From Actinomycetota bacterium (GTDB lineage Bacteria > Actinomycetota > Thermoleophilia > Gaiellales > Gaiellaceae): a DNA stretch of 6,433 nt. Of this stretch, positions 1-6,433 are shown piece by piece. The notes under the pieces were generated by a model. The model did no database searches. It was not told where the DNA came from and saw nothing but the letters and a program-made list of their open reading frames with translations. The DNA lies in assembly GCA_013696185.1 (NCBI GenBank), contig JACCZA010000211.1, positions 1 through 6,433 on the forward strand. Direction: 5' to 3'. The position numbers and the translations under genes were made by a program. Each line of letters opens with the position of its first letter. Positions within the stretch are counted from its first letter, which is position 1.

Positions 1-1
1 C

Positions 2-1216
2 GCCGAGCGCGACTTTCGCCTCCTCTTCCTCGGACGGCTGGTCTCGCTCCTCGGCAGCGCCGTCGCGCCGATCGCGCTCTCGTTCGCGGTGCTCGACGAC
101 CTCGGCGGCTCGGCCTCGGACCTCGGCCTCGTGCTCGCGGCCTCGACAGTCCCGACGATCGTCTTCCTGCTCGTCGGGGGCGTGTGGGCCGACCGCCTGC
201 CGCGCCACCACGTGATGGTCGGCTCCGACCTGCTCGAGTTCGCCGCGCAGGCGGTCGCGGCCGCCCTCGTCCTGACCGGCACGGCGCAGCTCTGGCACCT
301 CGTCGTCCTCGCCGCTCTGCGCGGCACCGGCTCGGCCTTCTTCTTCCCCGCCGTGCAGGGGATCGTGCCGCAGGTCGTGAGCGGTGAGCGGCTACAGGAG
401 GCCAACGCCGTCCTACGCCTGTCGTTCAGCTCCTCGGCGATCCTCGGCGCGGCCGCGGGCGGGTTGCTCGTGGCGACGATCGGCTCGGGCTGGGCGCTCG
501 CGTTCGACGCGCTGACCTACCTCGCGAGCGCCGCCCTGCTCTCGCGGCTGCGCCTGAGCCGCGACGCGACCCTCGCCGCCGGCAACTTCCTCGCCGAGCT
601 GCGCGACGGCTGGCGCGAGTTCGCCTCGCGCACCTGGCTGTGGGCGATCGTGCTCGAGTTCGCGTTCGTGAACGCCTTCTCGAGCGGCGTCTTCCAGGTG
701 CTCGGCCCCGTCGTCGCGAAGCGCTCGCTCGGCGGCGCGGGCGCCTGGGGCCTGATCCTGACCGGCAGCGCCGTCGGCTTCGTGCTCGGCGGGCTCGTCA
801 CGCTTCGCTACAGGCCCTCACGCCCGCTCCTCGTCGCCTCGCTCGCGATCCTCGCGGGCGTGCCGCAGTTCGTCCTCCTCGCGGAGGTCGCGCCGCTCGC
901 CGCGATCGTGCTCGGCTCGGCCTGCGCGGGCTTCGGCTACGAGCTCTTCGGCGTCTTCTGGGAGACGACGCTCCAGCAGCAGATCCCGGGCGAGAAGCTC
1001 TCGCGCGTCGCCTCCTACGACGCGCTCGGCTCCCTCGCGATCATGCCGATCGGCTTCGCCGTCGCCGGCCCGCTCGCCGGCGCCATCGGCATCCGCGCGA
1101 CGCTGCTCAGCGCCGCGGGCGTGATCGTCGTCGCGACCGCGCTGATCGTGCTCGTGTCCGACGTCCGCACACTGCGACAGGCGGCGCCGCGGGCCGCCGT
1201 CACGCCCAGCCCGTGA
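2..1216 (+). CDS. MFS transporter, 5'-truncated (EntS-like MFS_3 type)
   Basis: Membrane transporter of the major facilitator superfamily, probably a proton-driven exporter; the substrate cannot be read from sequence. The frame is open from base 2 with no start codon at the edge, so the true start lies left of the window and probably only a few residues are missing (404 are visible; the family is usually about 400-430). The first visible residues, ERDFRLLFLGRLVSLLGS, are the usual lead into helix 1. The helix 2-3 loop has the MFS motif A form GGVWADRLPR at visible residues 59-68. Many hydrophobic segments follow, with a basic cytoplasmic loop in the middle (around SRLRLSRDA), as expected for two six-helix halves. 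The overall look is that of the EntS/MFS_3 group, often annotated as drug or siderophore exporters. The GTG at 89 is internal to helix 1 and is not the start. The gene ends with TGA inside the 3' end of the convergent MATE gene. Confidence 0.9.
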   Translation, partial: AERDFRLLFLGRLVSLLGSAVAPIALSFAVLDDLGGSASDLGLVLAASTVPTIVFLLVGGVWADRLPRHHVMVGSDLLEFAAQAVAAALVLTGTAQLWHLVVLAALRGTGSAFFFPAVQGIVPQVVSGERLQEANAVLRLSFSSSAILGAAAGGLLVATIGSGWALAFDALTYLASAALLSRLRLSRDATLAAGNFLAELRDGWREFASRTWLWAIVLEFAFVNAFSSGVFQVLGPVVAKRSLGGAGAWGLILTGSAVGFVLGGLVTLRYRPSRPLLVASLAILAGVPQFVLLAEVAPLAAIVLGSACAGFGYELFGVFWETTLQQQIPGEKLSRVASYDALGSLAIMPIGFAVAGPLAGAIGIRATLLSAAGVIVVATALIVLVSDVRTLRQAAPRAAVTPSP

Positions 1217-1218
1217 CG
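1198..1218. terminator. Perfect inverted repeat at the convergent MFS/MATE junction; possible bidirectional terminator hairpin
   Basis: CGTCACG (1198-1204) and CGTGACG (1212-1218) form a perfect 7-bp stem around a 7-base loop. The arms contain the stop codons of both convergent genes: TGA of the MFS gene at 1214-1216, and the complement of the MATE TGA at 1200-1202. There is no T-run on either side, so it is not a classical intrinsic terminator. A second, GC-only hairpin (GGCGGC 1180-1185 with GCCGCC 1193-1198) lies next to it. The position between converging genes with no other spacer suggests a shared end signal, but three of the seven stem pairs follow simply from the two stop codons facing each other, so chance is a real alternative. 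Confidence 0.3.
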
Positions 1219-2516
1219 AGCCAGCGCCGCCGGCCGAAGCGCGCGCCGAGCGCCGCCACCCGCACGACGATGAGGACGACGAGCGCCGCCCACACGCCGA
1301 CTATGCCCCAGTCGAAGGCGAGCGCCGCGACCGCCACGGAGGCCGAGGCGCCGAAGGCCGCGAGCATCGACCACATCAGGTAGCGGCCGTCGCCCGCGCC
1401 GATGAGGATGCCGTCCAGGGCGAAGGCCGCCCCGTTCAGGGGCTGCATCAGCGCGAAGATCGGCCAGATCGCGCCGGCGCGCTCGAGCACGGCGCCGTCG
1501 CCCGTGAACGCCCGCGGAAGCACGGGCTCGAGGGCGAGCAGCACGGCGGCGAAGACCGCCCCCGCGACGACCGAGAGCCAGACCATGCGCGCGCCGGCCG
1601 CATGGGCGCCGTCCGCATCGCCCGCGCCGAGCGAGCGTCCGACGATCACCTGCCCCGCGATCGCGATCGCATCGAGCACGAGCGCCAGGAAGAACCAGAG
1701 CTGGAACGCGATCTGGTGCGCGGCGAGCGAGGCATCGCCGAAGCGGGCGATCGCCGCGCTCGCGAGCAGAAAGGCGGCCACGAGGGCGGCCGTCCGCACG
1801 AAGATGTGACGGCCGATCGTGAGCAGCCGGCGCATGAGGTCGCCGCGCGGGCGCGGGTCACGGCGCAGCGCGGCCCAGAGGCGCCAGGCGAAGGCGCCGC
1901 CCATGCCGGCCTGGGCGAGCACCGTGCCCCAGGCGGAGCCCTCGATGCCCCAGTCGAAGCCGTAGACGAAGACGAGCTCGAGCACGACGTTTGCGGCGTT
2001 CGCGGCGATCACGATCACGAGCGCCGTGCGCAGGTCGGAGATGCCCCGCAGGTAGCCCTGCGCACCGAGCGCGAGAAAGGCGAAAGGAAGGCCGAGCGCA
2101 GCGATCCGGAGATAGGTGACCGCGAGGTCGGCAGTCCGTCCCTCCCCGCCCAGCAAGCCGACCACCGGCTCCGCGAGGGCGATGGCGAGCCCGGCCACGG
2201 CCACCCCCGTGACGAGCGAGAGCCAGACCGCCTGCACGCCGAGGCGGTCGGCGAGCGGTTGGCGTCCCGCTCCCTGCGCGCGGGCCACCTGCGCGGTCGT
2301 CCCGTACTGGAGGAAGTTGAAGAGAGCGAAGAGCGCGCCGAGCAGCGCGCCGGCTAGCGCCAGCGCCGCCAGCTGCGGTCGGCCGAGGTGCCCGACGACC
2401 GCCGTGTCGACGAGGACGTAGAGGGGCTCGGCCGCGAGCGAGCCGAGCGCCGGCGCCGCCAGGCCGAGGATCTCGCGGTCGTACGGCGAGCGCCGCAGCG
2501 CGGCTGCGACCCTCAA
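1200..2516 (-). CDS. MATE family efflux transporter (DinF-like)
   Basis: Inner-membrane antiporter of the multidrug and toxic compound extrusion family, which exports organic cations or metabolites using a sodium or proton gradient; the substrate is unknown. With the TTG start at 2516 it is 438 residues, normal for the family, with about 12 hydrophobic segments in two MatE halves (roughly residues 13-200 and 235-425). Typical first-half motif: VDTAVVGHLG at 36-45, where D37 is a candidate cation-coupling acid by analogy with archaeal MATE proteins. AHQIAFQLWFF at 266-276 is typical of the second half. Both halves carry FDWGI (187-191 and 401-405). I chose TTG because its TTGA overlaps the TGA stop of the glycosyltransferase, as expected for coupled translation. 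An ATG at 2612 would add 32 Arg/Ala-rich residues read from inside the upstream gene. No good Shine-Dalgarno sequence precedes the TTG, which also fits coupling. The 3' end overlaps the MFS gene by 17 bp. Confidence 0.9.
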   Translation of the reverse strand: MRVAAALRRSPYDREILGLAAPALGSLAAEPLYVLVDTAVVGHLGRPQLAALALAGALLGALFALFNFLQYGTTAQVARAQGAGRQPLADRLGVQAVWLSLVTGVAVAGLAIALAEPVVGLLGGEGRTADLAVTYLRIAALGLPFAFLALGAQGYLRGISDLRTALVIVIAANAANVVLELVFVYGFDWGIEGSAWGTVLAQAGMGGAFAWRLWAALRRDPRPRGDLMRRLLTIGRHIFVRTAALVAAFLLASAAIARFGDASLAAHQIAFQLWFFLALVLDAIAIAGQVIVGRSLGAGDADGAHAAGARMVWLSVVAGAVFAAVLLALEPVLPRAFTGDGAVLERAGAIWPIFALMQPLNGAAFALDGILIGAGDGRYLMWSMLAAFGASASVAVAALAFDWGIVGVWAALVVLIVVRVAALGARFGRRRWLVTGWA

Positions 2517-3580
2517 GCCGCGGCGGACTGCTCGAGCGCCTTCCGGTAGGCGGCGACGTAGTCGGCGACCATCCGCTCGGGCGCGAAGCGCTCCTCGGCA
2601 TAGCGACGGCACGCGGTCGGGTCGAGAGCGTCAGCCTGCTCGAGCGCGGCGCCCATCTCGCGGTAGGAGTCGACGATGATCCCGCTCTTGCCGTGCTCGA
2701 TCACCTCGGGCACAGCACCCCAGCGGGTCGCGATCACCGGGGTGCCGCACGCCATCGACTCGATCATGACGAGGCCGAACGGCTCCTGCCACTCGATCGG
2801 GAAGAGCGTCGCCCGCGCGTCCTGCAGGAGCTCGACCTTCTGCCCGTGGGTGACCTCGCCCAGGTACTCGATCCGGTCGTTCAGGTGCGGCGCCACGAAC
2901 TCGTCGAAGTAGCGCTGCTCGCCCTCCTCGCGCTTCTTGCCCGCGATCTTCAGGGGCAGGTCGAGCTCGGTCGCGACGGCGACCGCCCGGTGGCAGCCCT
3001 TCTCCCAGCTCATCCGGCCGAGGAAGAGCAGGTACTCGCCCGGGTGCGGCTTGCAGGGATAGACGGAGAAGTCGAGCGCGTTGGGGCAGTTCGCGAGCCA
3101 GGGCAGGTCGGGCTTCGGGCGCCGCTGGTTGAGCGAGAGGGAGATCAGCTTCGAGTTGGGCACGAGGCGGACGACCCGCTCGTACAGCTCGCCCGGGTCG
3201 GGGTCGCCCGCGAGCGGCCCGTGCACGGTGTGCACGACGGGCGTCTCCACGAGGCCGCCGAGCGCGAGCCCGGTGATCCCCGTGTGGTCGTTGATGATGT
3301 CGAAGTCGGCAGCCCGGTCGAGACAGGCGAGCGCGTGGCTGACCTCCCAGAAGGAGTGCCCGATCCACTCGGACGGCGCGCGGTCGAAGACCGAGGAGAG
3401 CTTGGCGCGGGTGTGCGAGTCGCCCGAGGCGAAGAGGGTGACGTCGTGGCCGGCATCGGCGAGCCCGTCGGCCAGCACCGAGACGATCCACTCGATGCCG
3501 CCGTAGCCCGTCGGCGGCACGGGGAACCAGACCGGGCTGAGGATCGCGATCCGCAGCCGCTCCCCCGCGCTCGCGCTCAC
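2513..3580 (-). CDS. Glycosyltransferase family 4 (GT-B fold)
   Basis: Cytoplasmic or membrane-associated retaining glycosyltransferase that moves a sugar from an activated donor to an unknown acceptor. It is 355 residues, a usual GT4 length, with no signal peptide or membrane helix. The N-terminal Rossmann domain begins with RIAILSPVWFPVPPTGYGG, with the Gly-rich donor/acceptor loop at residues 25-28. The C-terminal GT1/GT4 domain starts near FLGRMSWEKG (186-195), where R189 and K194 match the phosphate-binding Arg/Lys of the family, and contains the EX7E element EPFGLVMIE (E266 and E274), then SMACGTPVIA and GAVPEVI. The GTG start at 3580 overlaps the stop of the upstream glycoside hydrolase (GTGA), and a weak SD-like AGGTG lies at 3593-3589. 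The TGA at the other end overlaps the MATE start. The frame stays open far upstream inside the hydrolase gene, but that part is Arg/Ala-rich with no family similarity. The donor sugar cannot be assigned; pairing with an alpha-glucosidase-type enzyme suggests glucose or a related hexose. Confidence 0.92.
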   Translation of the reverse strand: MSASAGERLRIAILSPVWFPVPPTGYGGIEWIVSVLADGLADAGHDVTLFASGDSHTRAKLSSVFDRAPSEWIGHSFWEVSHALACLDRAADFDIINDHTGITGLALGGLVETPVVHTVHGPLAGDPDPGELYERVVRLVPNSKLISLSLNQRRPKPDLPWLANCPNALDFSVYPCKPHPGEYLLFLGRMSWEKGCHRAVAVATELDLPLKIAGKKREEGEQRYFDEFVAPHLNDRIEYLGEVTHGQKVELLQDARATLFPIEWQEPFGLVMIESMACGTPVIATRWGAVPEVIEHGKSGIIVDSYREMGAALEQADALDPTACRRYAEERFAPERMVADYVAAYRKALEQSAAA

Positions 3581-5643
3581 GCCTCGCGCACCTGGATCCG
3601 CCCCTCCCAGAGCCGCACGTCCCAGAGGCGGTCGAAGGCGCGAACGCCTCCGAGCCGGAGCTGCCCGAGCCAGGTCGGCAGGTCGGGCGGCGCGTTCGAG
3701 CGCAGCAGGTCGCGCTTCGGGTCCGGCTCGAGCCCGAGCAGGATCTGGAGCAGGAGCACCGGCGTCCCGGCGGCCCACGCCTGCGGCCGCGCCGCCGTCG
3801 GGTAGGCGATCGGGAAACGGGTCTCGGCCCGACGCAGGCCGGCGAACACCTCCGGCAGCTGGTAGTCGAAGTGCGTCGCGGCGAGCAGCATCTGCTGGGC
3901 GATCCGCTGCGCCTCGGGCCAGCGCCCGTAGCGCGCGAGCCCCCAGGCGATCAGGGAGTTGTCGTGCGGCCAGACCGTACCGTTGTGGTACGAGAGCGGG
4001 TTGTAGCCGGCGTCGAGCGTCGACATCGTGCGGACGCCCCAGCCGGACCAGAGCGCGTCGCCCATCAGGGCGTCGACGACCTGGTCGACCCGCTCGGGGA
4101 GCACGATCCCGCTCCAGAGCAGGTGGCCGATGTTCGAGCAGAGCGAGTCGACCCGGCGCTTGTCGCCGTCGAGCGCGAGCGCGTAGTAGCCGCCGCGCTC
4201 CTCGATCCAAAAGGCCTCGTCGAAACGCGCCCGCAGCGCGTCGGCCTCGCGCTCGAGCCGCTCGGCGAGCGAGCGGTCGCGCCAGACCTCGCGCGCCAGC
4301 TCGGCCATGCGGCGCTTGGCGTCGTAGACGTAGCCCTGCACCTCGCACGGGGCGATCGGGGTGCGCGCGAGCGAGCCGTCCGCGAAGCGCTGCGAGTCGC
4401 CGGAGTCCTTCCACGACTGGTTGAGCAGGCCGCGCTCGCTGCGCCGCTCGTACTCGACGAAGCCGTCGCCGTCCGCGTCGCCGTAGCGGTCGACCCACTC
4501 GAGCGCGCGCAGCGCCGGCCCCTTCAGCTCCTCGACGAGGCCGGCGTCGCCGCTCCAGCGCCAGACCTCGGAGAGCAGGATCGGGTAGAGCGGCGTCGCA
4601 TCGACGGTCCCGTAGTAGGCGGCGTGCCAGCGCGCGGCGGCCTTGCCCTGGCGCACCTCGTGCACGATCTTCCCCGGCTCGGCGTCGATCGAGGCGTCGT
4701 CGCACTCGGCCTGGAGATCGGCGAGCACGTGCAGGGCCGTCCGCGCAAGCTCGGGGCCGAAGAGCAGCGTCTGGAGGCACGTGATCAGCGTGTCGCGGCC
4801 GAAGACGGTCATGAACCAGGGCATGCCGGCGGCCGGCAGCTTGCCGAGGCCCCCGTTCGAGCGCATGCGCAGCGAGGCGAGGTCCGAGGCCGACTGCTCG
4901 AAGGCGTGCAGCAGCGACTCCCACGAGCTACGCAGCTGCGGCACGCGCAGGTGCCACGCCGCGAGCGAGTCGCGCACGCGGGCGAGCTCGTCGCCGAAGT
5001 GGCGGGCGGCCTGGCGCGGGGCGAGCGGCACGGCGTCGGAGGAGGGGTAGACGTCGACGATCAGCGCCCACTGCTCGCGCGGGGCGAGCTCGACCCGGTA
5101 GGTCACCCGCCCCGCCTCGACGACACCCTGCCTGGAAAAGACGACCTGCGTTCGCGCGGGATGTTCGGGGTCACCGTCCTCGAAAACGAGCTGGACGTTG
5201 TCCGCGTCGTAGGTGGGCTCGACCGAGGGCGGCAGCTTGTCGGCGTGCACGGGGTCGCCGAGGGCGAAGTCGTGATCCTTGACGGCGAAGATGTCGACGA
5301 AGTCCGCGCCGAGCTCGAGCGCGAGGTCGAACGAGACGGCGTCCATGCTCTCGTTGCGGAGCGTGAGCTGATCCTGCATCCCCTCCCCGACGAAGCGTTC
5401 TCGCACGATCGAGAGGCAGTCCTGCGGCAGGCCGCCCTCGAGCGGGTTGCGCAGGTAGAAGGCTGCCGAGAAGTACTCGACCTTTCCGGACGAGAGGAGC
5501 AGCGGCCGCTCGCCGTTCAGGGTCAGCCGCAGCCTCGAGAGAAAGCGCGTGTCCTTCGTGAAGAACCCGCTCGTCTCCTCGCCGATGTCGCCGCGCTCGT
5601 CACAGATGCAGAACGTCGAGCCCTCGAGGATCGTCAGCGCCAC
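3577..5643 (-). CDS. Amylo-alpha-1,6-glucosidase / glycogen-debranching-type glycoside hydrolase
   Basis: Predicted cytoplasmic glycoside hydrolase of the COG3408 type, expected to cleave alpha-glucosidic bonds in glycogen-like glucans or small glucosides. It has 688 residues and no signal peptide. The N-terminal beta-rich domain, about residues 1-230, opens with LTILEGSTFCICDERGDI and FFTKDTRFLSRLRL, the signature of the bacterial GDE N-terminal domain. The catalytic (alpha/alpha)6 barrel, about 240-640, has FGRDTLI (281-287), YYGTVDATPLY (343-353), NQSWKDSGDS (408-417), GWGVRTM (534-540), YHNGTVWPHDN (552-562) and LPEVFAG (596-602). By analogy with eukaryotic debranching enzymes and GH63-like hydrolases, D413 is the likely general acid and E598 the likely base; this is inferred. 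A DADGDG loop (389-394) resembles a calcium-binding turn. The GTG start at 5643 has an SD-like GGAAGG seven bases upstream. It is probably in an operon with the glycosyltransferase, which overlaps its stop. It lacks the separate 4-alpha-glucanotransferase half of full eukaryotic debranching enzymes. Mannosylglycerate/glucosylglycerate hydrolase activity is an alternative. Confidence 0.9.
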   Translation of the reverse strand: MALTILEGSTFCICDERGDIGEETSGFFTKDTRFLSRLRLTLNGERPLLLSSGKVEYFSAAFYLRNPLEGGLPQDCLSIVRERFVGEGMQDQLTLRNESMDAVSFDLALELGADFVDIFAVKDHDFALGDPVHADKLPPSVEPTYDADNVQLVFEDGDPEHPARTQVVFSRQGVVEAGRVTYRVELAPREQWALIVDVYPSSDAVPLAPRQAARHFGDELARVRDSLAAWHLRVPQLRSSWESLLHAFEQSASDLASLRMRSNGGLGKLPAAGMPWFMTVFGRDTLITCLQTLLFGPELARTALHVLADLQAECDDASIDAEPGKIVHEVRQGKAAARWHAAYYGTVDATPLYPILLSEVWRWSGDAGLVEELKGPALRALEWVDRYGDADGDGFVEYERRSERGLLNQSWKDSGDSQRFADGSLARTPIAPCEVQGYVYDAKRRMAELAREVWRDRSLAERLEREADALRARFDEAFWIEERGGYYALALDGDKRRVDSLCSNIGHLLWSGIVLPERVDQVVDALMGDALWSGWGVRTMSTLDAGYNPLSYHNGTVWPHDNSLIAWGLARYGRWPEAQRIAQQMLLAATHFDYQLPEVFAGLRRAETRFPIAYPTAARPQAWAAGTPVLLLQILLGLEPDPKRDLLRSNAPPDLPTWLGQLRLGGVRAFDRLWDVRLWEGRIQVREA

Positions 5644-5650
5644 CGGCGTA

Positions 5651-5656
5651 CCTTCC
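5651..5656 (-). promoter_or_regulatory. Ribosome binding site of the glycoside hydrolase
   Basis: On the minus strand GGAAGG is followed by seven bases and then the GTG at 5643. This purine block supports that GTG as the start. It sits in the 25-bp gap after the SDR stop codon, which otherwise holds nothing recognisable: there is no room for an independent promoter plus terminator, so readthrough from the SDR gene is likely. Confidence 0.6.
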
Positions 5657-5668
5657 GCGACGGGCTGA

Positions 5669-6403
5669 CTACTCCTCCGACCGCAGAATACGAGCCCCGC
5701 TCGACTGTGCCAGCGCCTTCACGACGATCTCGTCGACGTTGACGTGGGGCGGTCTCGTGAGGGCGAAGACGATGCATTCTGCGATCTCTTCAGGACGTAT
5801 CGGCTCGACACCCCGATAGACGGAGTCCGCGGCCTCGCGGTCGCCGCGGAAGCGCACGAGCGAGAACTCCGTCTCGACGAGTCCGGGGTCGACGGTCGTG
5901 ATCCTGATCGGCCTGCCGAGCAGGTCCTCGCGCAGCGCGTAGGTGAAGCCCCGGACTGCGAACTTGGACGTGACGTAGAGCGCGCCGCTCGGGTAGGCCT
6001 GCCGCCCGGCGACCGAGCCGAGGTTGACGATGTGGCCGCCGTCTCGCAGGTGCGGCAGGCACAGGCGCGTCATCCGCACGAGGCCGTTCAGGTTCGTCTC
6101 GAGCACGATCCGCTCGTCCTCCTCGGTGCTGCGCTCGAACAGCTCGCGGCCGACCGCCAGGCCCGCGGCGTTGACGAGGACGTCGAGCCCGCCGAGGTCG
6201 CTGACCGCCTCCCGGGCGAAGCGCTCGCAGCTCGCGGGATCCGTGACGTCGAGCTCCCCCACCACGTCGGCGTCGATCCGCTCCGTGCGCCGCGCCCCGC
6301 CGGCCACGCGCACGCCCTCCCGTCGCAACGCCTGCACCGTCGCAGCGCCGATGCCGCTCGACGCACCGGTCACGAGCGCCGTCTTGCCCTCGAGGCTCGC
6401 CAT
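5669..6403 (-). CDS. Short-chain dehydrogenase/reductase (SDR), YdfG-like, probably NADP(H)-dependent
   Basis: Soluble oxidoreductase of the classical SDR family, catalysing reversible alcohol/carbonyl conversion; the substrate is unknown. It is 244 residues, full length for the family. The nucleotide-binding motif TGASSGIG is at 12-19, LDVTD at 51-55, NAAG at 78-81, and the catalytic tetrad is N104 (in ETNLNG), S130 (in NLGS), Y143 and K147 (in YVTSK). DPGLVETEF (172-180) is the usual post-catalytic loop. R38 and R39 after the second beta strand (GGARRTERI) favour NADP(H) over NAD(H). The tail PPHVNVDEIVVKALAQ is typical of YdfG-like enzymes, which oxidise serine or 3-hydroxy acids or reduce semialdehydes, but many relatives differ. 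The ATG at 6403 gives the right N-terminus although the bases just upstream (CTCCTCC) are the opposite of a Shine-Dalgarno, so the gene may be leaderless or coupled to an upstream gene. It appears to be the first visible gene of the minus-strand operon. Confidence 0.93.
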   Translation of the reverse strand: MASLEGKTALVTGASSGIGAATVQALRREGVRVAGGARRTERIDADVVGELDVTDPASCERFAREAVSDLGGLDVLVNAAGLAVGRELFERSTEEDERIVLETNLNGLVRMTRLCLPHLRDGGHIVNLGSVAGRQAYPSGALYVTSKFAVRGFTYALREDLLGRPIRITTVDPGLVETEFSLVRFRGDREAADSVYRGVEPIRPEEIAECIVFALTRPPHVNVDEIVVKALAQSSGARILRSEE

Positions 6404-6433
6404 CGCCGGAGGAGCTTAGTGGCGTCGACCCGG
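6404..6433 (+). promoter_or_regulatory. Possible start region of a divergent plus-strand gene (SD plus GTG at the window edge)
   Basis: On the plus strand a strong SD-like GGAGGAG (6408-6414) is followed four bases later by GTG (6419-6421) and an open frame reading V-A-S-T-R to the edge. This looks like the start of a divergent gene only 15 bp from the SDR start. The other reading is on the minus strand: TAA at 6418-6416, preceded by an open frame of five codons, could be the end of a gene upstream of the SDR. Five codons cannot separate the two. No promoter boxes are visible in this short stretch. Confidence 0.25.

Noticed and set aside
89..91. GTG at 89 as the start of the MFS gene.
   Set aside because: The frame is open and reads as a proper MFS first helix (FRLLFLGRLVSLLGS) upstream of it, so the gene enters from the left edge.
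1180..1198. GC-only hairpin GGCGGC/GCCGCC near the MFS 3' end as a separate terminator.
   Set aside because: It lies inside both coding sequences, has no T-run, and stems of this composition arise often by chance in such GC-rich DNA.
2517..2612. Extended MATE start at the ATG at 2612.
   Set aside because: It would add 32 Arg-rich residues and overlap the glycosyltransferase by about 100 bp. TTG at 2516 gives a normal N-terminus and a TTGA coupling overlap.
2693..3805. A 370-codon plus-strand open frame antisense to the glycosyltransferase.
   Set aside because: It is Arg/Val/Glu-rich with no domain signal, and covers a well-supported GT4 gene.
3581..4924. The glycosyltransferase reading frame stays open for about 448 codons upstream, which could suggest an 803-residue fusion protein.
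   Set aside because: The upstream part is Arg/Ala/Gly-rich with no domain signal and lies wholly within the hydrolase gene, which has clear family motifs in another frame. GTG at 3580 fits the GT4 N-terminus and the GTGA overlap. Open out-of-frame stretches are common at this GC content.
3871..5742. A 623-codon plus-strand open frame antisense to the glycoside hydrolase.
   Set aside because: It is a low-complexity Val/Arg/Glu/Ala-rich translation without recognisable motifs, the expected mirror of codons in a GC-rich gene. The minus-strand protein carries the conserved motifs.

Overview
The window is very GC-rich, close to fully coding, and uses GTG, TTG and ATG starts with short gene overlaps. 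This suggests a high-GC actinomycete-type bacterium. The protein style resembles deep-branching Actinomycetota (Thermoleophilia-like), but that placement is an impression without a search. I see no mobile element, CRISPR array, tRNA or rRNA.

Layout, left to right: (i) a plus-strand MFS transporter missing only its extreme N-terminus (2-1216); (ii) a minus-strand MATE-family exporter (1200-2516), convergent with the MFS gene and overlapping it by 17 bp; (iii) a minus-strand family-4 glycosyltransferase (2513-3580); (iv) a minus-strand amylo-alpha-1,6-glucosidase / glycogen-debranching-type glycoside hydrolase (3577-5643); (v) a minus-strand short-chain dehydrogenase/reductase (5669-6403). The last 30 bases hold either the start of a divergent plus-strand gene or the end of an upstream minus-strand gene; the window is too short to decide.

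The four minus-strand genes read in the order SDR, glycoside hydrolase, glycosyltransferase, MATE, and look like one operon. The first gap is 25 bp. The next two junctions are 4-bp start/stop overlaps (GTGA and TTGA), typical of translationally coupled genes. The core is the hydrolase-glycosyltransferase pair, which points to turnover of an alpha-glucan or a small glucoside in the cytoplasm. The SDR (NADP-type oxidoreductase) and MATE exporter are less clearly tied to that job.

Nothing here is clearly a new system. The points most worth a second look are the coupled hydrolase/glycosyltransferase pair with unknown substrate, and a perfect 7-bp inverted repeat that contains both stop codons at the convergent MFS/MATE junction. 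Lesser points are a 15-bp exact repeat marking the two halves of the MATE gene and the conflicting start signals at the right edge.
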